From Schistocerca nitens (taxonomy: Eukaryota; Arthropoda; Insecta; Orthoptera; Acrididae), in NCBI RefSeq assembly GCF_023898315.1, contig NC_064619.1, positions 349,628,650-349,692,649 of the forward strand: a stretch of DNA of 64,000 nt, read 5' to 3'. This document shows positions 62,959 through 64,000 of the stretch, in pieces. The notes beneath the pieces are model-generated. The model saw only the letters and a program-made list of their open reading frames with translations, was not told the origin of the DNA and ran no database searches. Each line of letters begins with the position of its first letter. The first letter of the stretch is position 1. Made by a program: the position numbers and the translations under genes.

Positions 62959-64000
62959 ATGGATAATACACCACACCAGCCCCGAAACGCAGACTTAAAC
63001 ACAATCACACAGATCCTGTTTTGGAATGCCAACGGGATCGCAAGCAAATAAGCCGAAATGGCCGCGTTCATCGAGCGAAAGGGTATCCGAATCGCTCTTG
63101 TGAACGAGACACTGCTTACGCCTCGCAAACAACTAAACATCCCAGGGTATTGTGTCTACCGTACCGACCGAGCGGATGGCAGGAGGGGAGGCGGCACGGC
63201 AATCATCATACACAGAGACATAGAACACACGAACATCGAACTCCCAGCACTTGAAAGACTAGAGGCTACGGCCGTCAGGGTCAAGTTCAACGGAGCCAAC
63301 ACCACACTGATATCGATATACAATCCTCCTAAAAACATAGTAACACGCGATATCAGCACAGTACTCAACACAGCACCGCGGGTAATTGCCGCTGGAGACC
63401 TCAACGCAAAACACCCTGATTGGAACTCACGAATACGAACCTCCAACGGCAAGAAACTGTACGAACACGCACTAGGCCGAAACTACATTATACTTGGATC
63501 GGACGTTCCCACGTTCGTGCCTACACAGACTCGACATAGGCCAGACGTGTTAGACATAGCCCTCATAAAGGGCATCGCATGCACACTCAACCTTACGGTT
63601 GAAAACGATCTGGACTCAGACCACATGCCTGTAATACTGCACATCGAAGAGACACTGCAGGACATCGAACCACGCAGGATGCTTAACTACAAACGTGCGA
63701 ATTGGACACTGTTCAAGGAAACGCTTGATAGTTGCATTCCTGACACCCACGAAATTAACAACACACAGCAAATCGATGAGGCTGTAGAGGCTCTCACAAC
63801 TGCCGTCCAAGACGCAATGACTGACGCCATTCCATTTACAACACCAAGACAACACTCGACGGCCCTGCCCCAGGAAATCCTGTGCCTTATCTCAATGAGG
63901 AACCGCCTCAGGAGATACTGGCAGCGTACCAGGCGCCCGTTCTATAAACTGCATGTCAACAGACTCCAGGGCATAATACGGAATAAAATACAAACATTCA
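62959..64000 (+). pseudogene. ORF2 of LINE F: endonuclease domain (truncated by the window, one stop)
   Basis: Starts at ATG 62959, whose ATGGATAA overlaps the ORF1 frame stop by 8 bases. After ITQILFWNANGIAS there is a stop TAA at 63049-63051; the frame is then open to the end of the window. Endonuclease motifs: N in FWNANG, the catalytic Glu in ALVNETLL, GGGTAIIIH, YNPP, AGDLNAKHPDWN and DSDHMP with the catalytic His. The polymerase domain would follow beyond 64000. The enzyme would nick DNA to prime reverse transcription. The stop at codon 31 makes this copy probably inactive unless ORF2 initiates downstream. Confidence 0.87.

Larger units (their letters stand above)
59565..62966 (+). pseudogene. 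ORF1 protein of LINE F, interrupted by Tc1 copy 2
   Basis: Starts ATG 59565 (MSDLSCASPPLTRSKAAAQE), with a Pro/Thr-rich region and DEDGPWQQVGPKRKQ, and breaks at 60080 where the transposon sits. It resumes at 61503 (YKHYVEHKQYRDWL) with an RNA-binding-like domain and zinc knuckles (CHNCQRFAHAG, PRCRICAGGHTTQRC, CANCGAAHPANYRWC; about 62002-62175). The first knuckle appears to lack its last Cys (RYGLAPRC). The frame then has a TAA at 62352-62354, a Pro/Thr/Gln-rich open stretch, a TGA at 62877-62879, and ends at TAA 62964-62966 overlapping ORF2. If the transposon and one TA were removed, the two halves would be one base out of frame. ORF1 proteins of this kind coat LINE RNA. Confidence 0.85.
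59215..64000 (+). mobile_element. Jockey-like LINE F (continues past the window)
   Basis: A sense-strand LINE with a 5' UTR (start approximate), ORF1 with zinc knuckles and ORF2 with an apurinic-type endonuclease; its RT lies beyond 64000. ORF1 is cut by Tc1 copy 2. Layout and motifs suit the Jockey clade; CR1-group is the alternative. Confidence 0.85.

Noticed and set aside
1..64000. CRISPR arrays, bacterial operons or rRNA genes
   Set aside because: No regularly spaced short repeats with unique spacers, no rRNA-like segments and no bacterial gene layout; the tandem repeats present have no spacers.

Overview
This 64 kb window looks like intergenic DNA of a very large, repeat-rich insect genome. 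The abundant tRNA-derived SINEs, the RTE-type LINE and the LTR families resemble repeats I associate with grasshoppers and locusts (Acrididae, Schistocerca-like); that attribution is from memory, not from a search. I find no convincing host protein-coding gene. Nearly every coding-looking stretch belongs to a transposable element, and many elements are nested inside one another.

Layout. 0-7.5 kb: mostly unrecognised AT-rich DNA with a LINE tail relic, four SINEs, a recent 226-bp tandem duplication and a decayed tandem array. 7.5-9.5 kb: a Tc1-like transposon inserted in an antisense LINE reverse transcriptase relic. 11.7-12.5 kb: an antisense gag relic. 15.9-16.65 kb: an isolated CpG-dense block, the best candidate here for a host promoter. 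17.0-18.0 kb: a SINE split by an RTE fragment that is itself split by a palindromic SINE pair. 18.7-19.2 kb: RTE 5' UTR fragment with a third SINE type. 19.3-27.9 kb: LTR retrotransposon A (TG...CA LTRs, GTGG target duplication, tRNA-Arg-like primer site, intact gag, a textbook -1 frameshift signal, and a pol that jumps from protease to the integrase GPY/F tail), inserted in a mariner relic. 28-36 kb: scattered SINEs, a LINE 3' end and a Tc1 relic. 36.8-39.4 kb: a decayed DNA transposon with inverted ends of more than 200 bp.

39.4-59.2 kb is an old LTR element, D, exploded by later insertions. LTR element B (40730-48885, minus strand, ATAT target duplication, nearly identical LTRs) sits in D's 5' end; five SINEs and a full-length RTE LINE (54017-57267, 11-bp target duplication) sit in the rest. 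59.2-64 kb is a Jockey-like LINE (ORF1, and the endonuclease part of ORF2 running off the window), whose ORF1 is cut by a second Tc1-like transposon with an intact transposase.

The most interesting theme is that all three LTR elements lack reverse transcriptase, RNase H and the integrase core. A and D share the order Gag - protease - integrase C-terminal tail, and B carries only a long gag plus about 4.4 kb of non-coding DNA and a 54-bp minisatellite. A and B have almost identical LTR pairs, so they moved recently and must have used enzymes supplied by other elements. Their Gag proteins share a coiled-coil, a capsid-like core and an N/R/G- or N/R/Y-rich tail in place of CCHC zinc knuckles.
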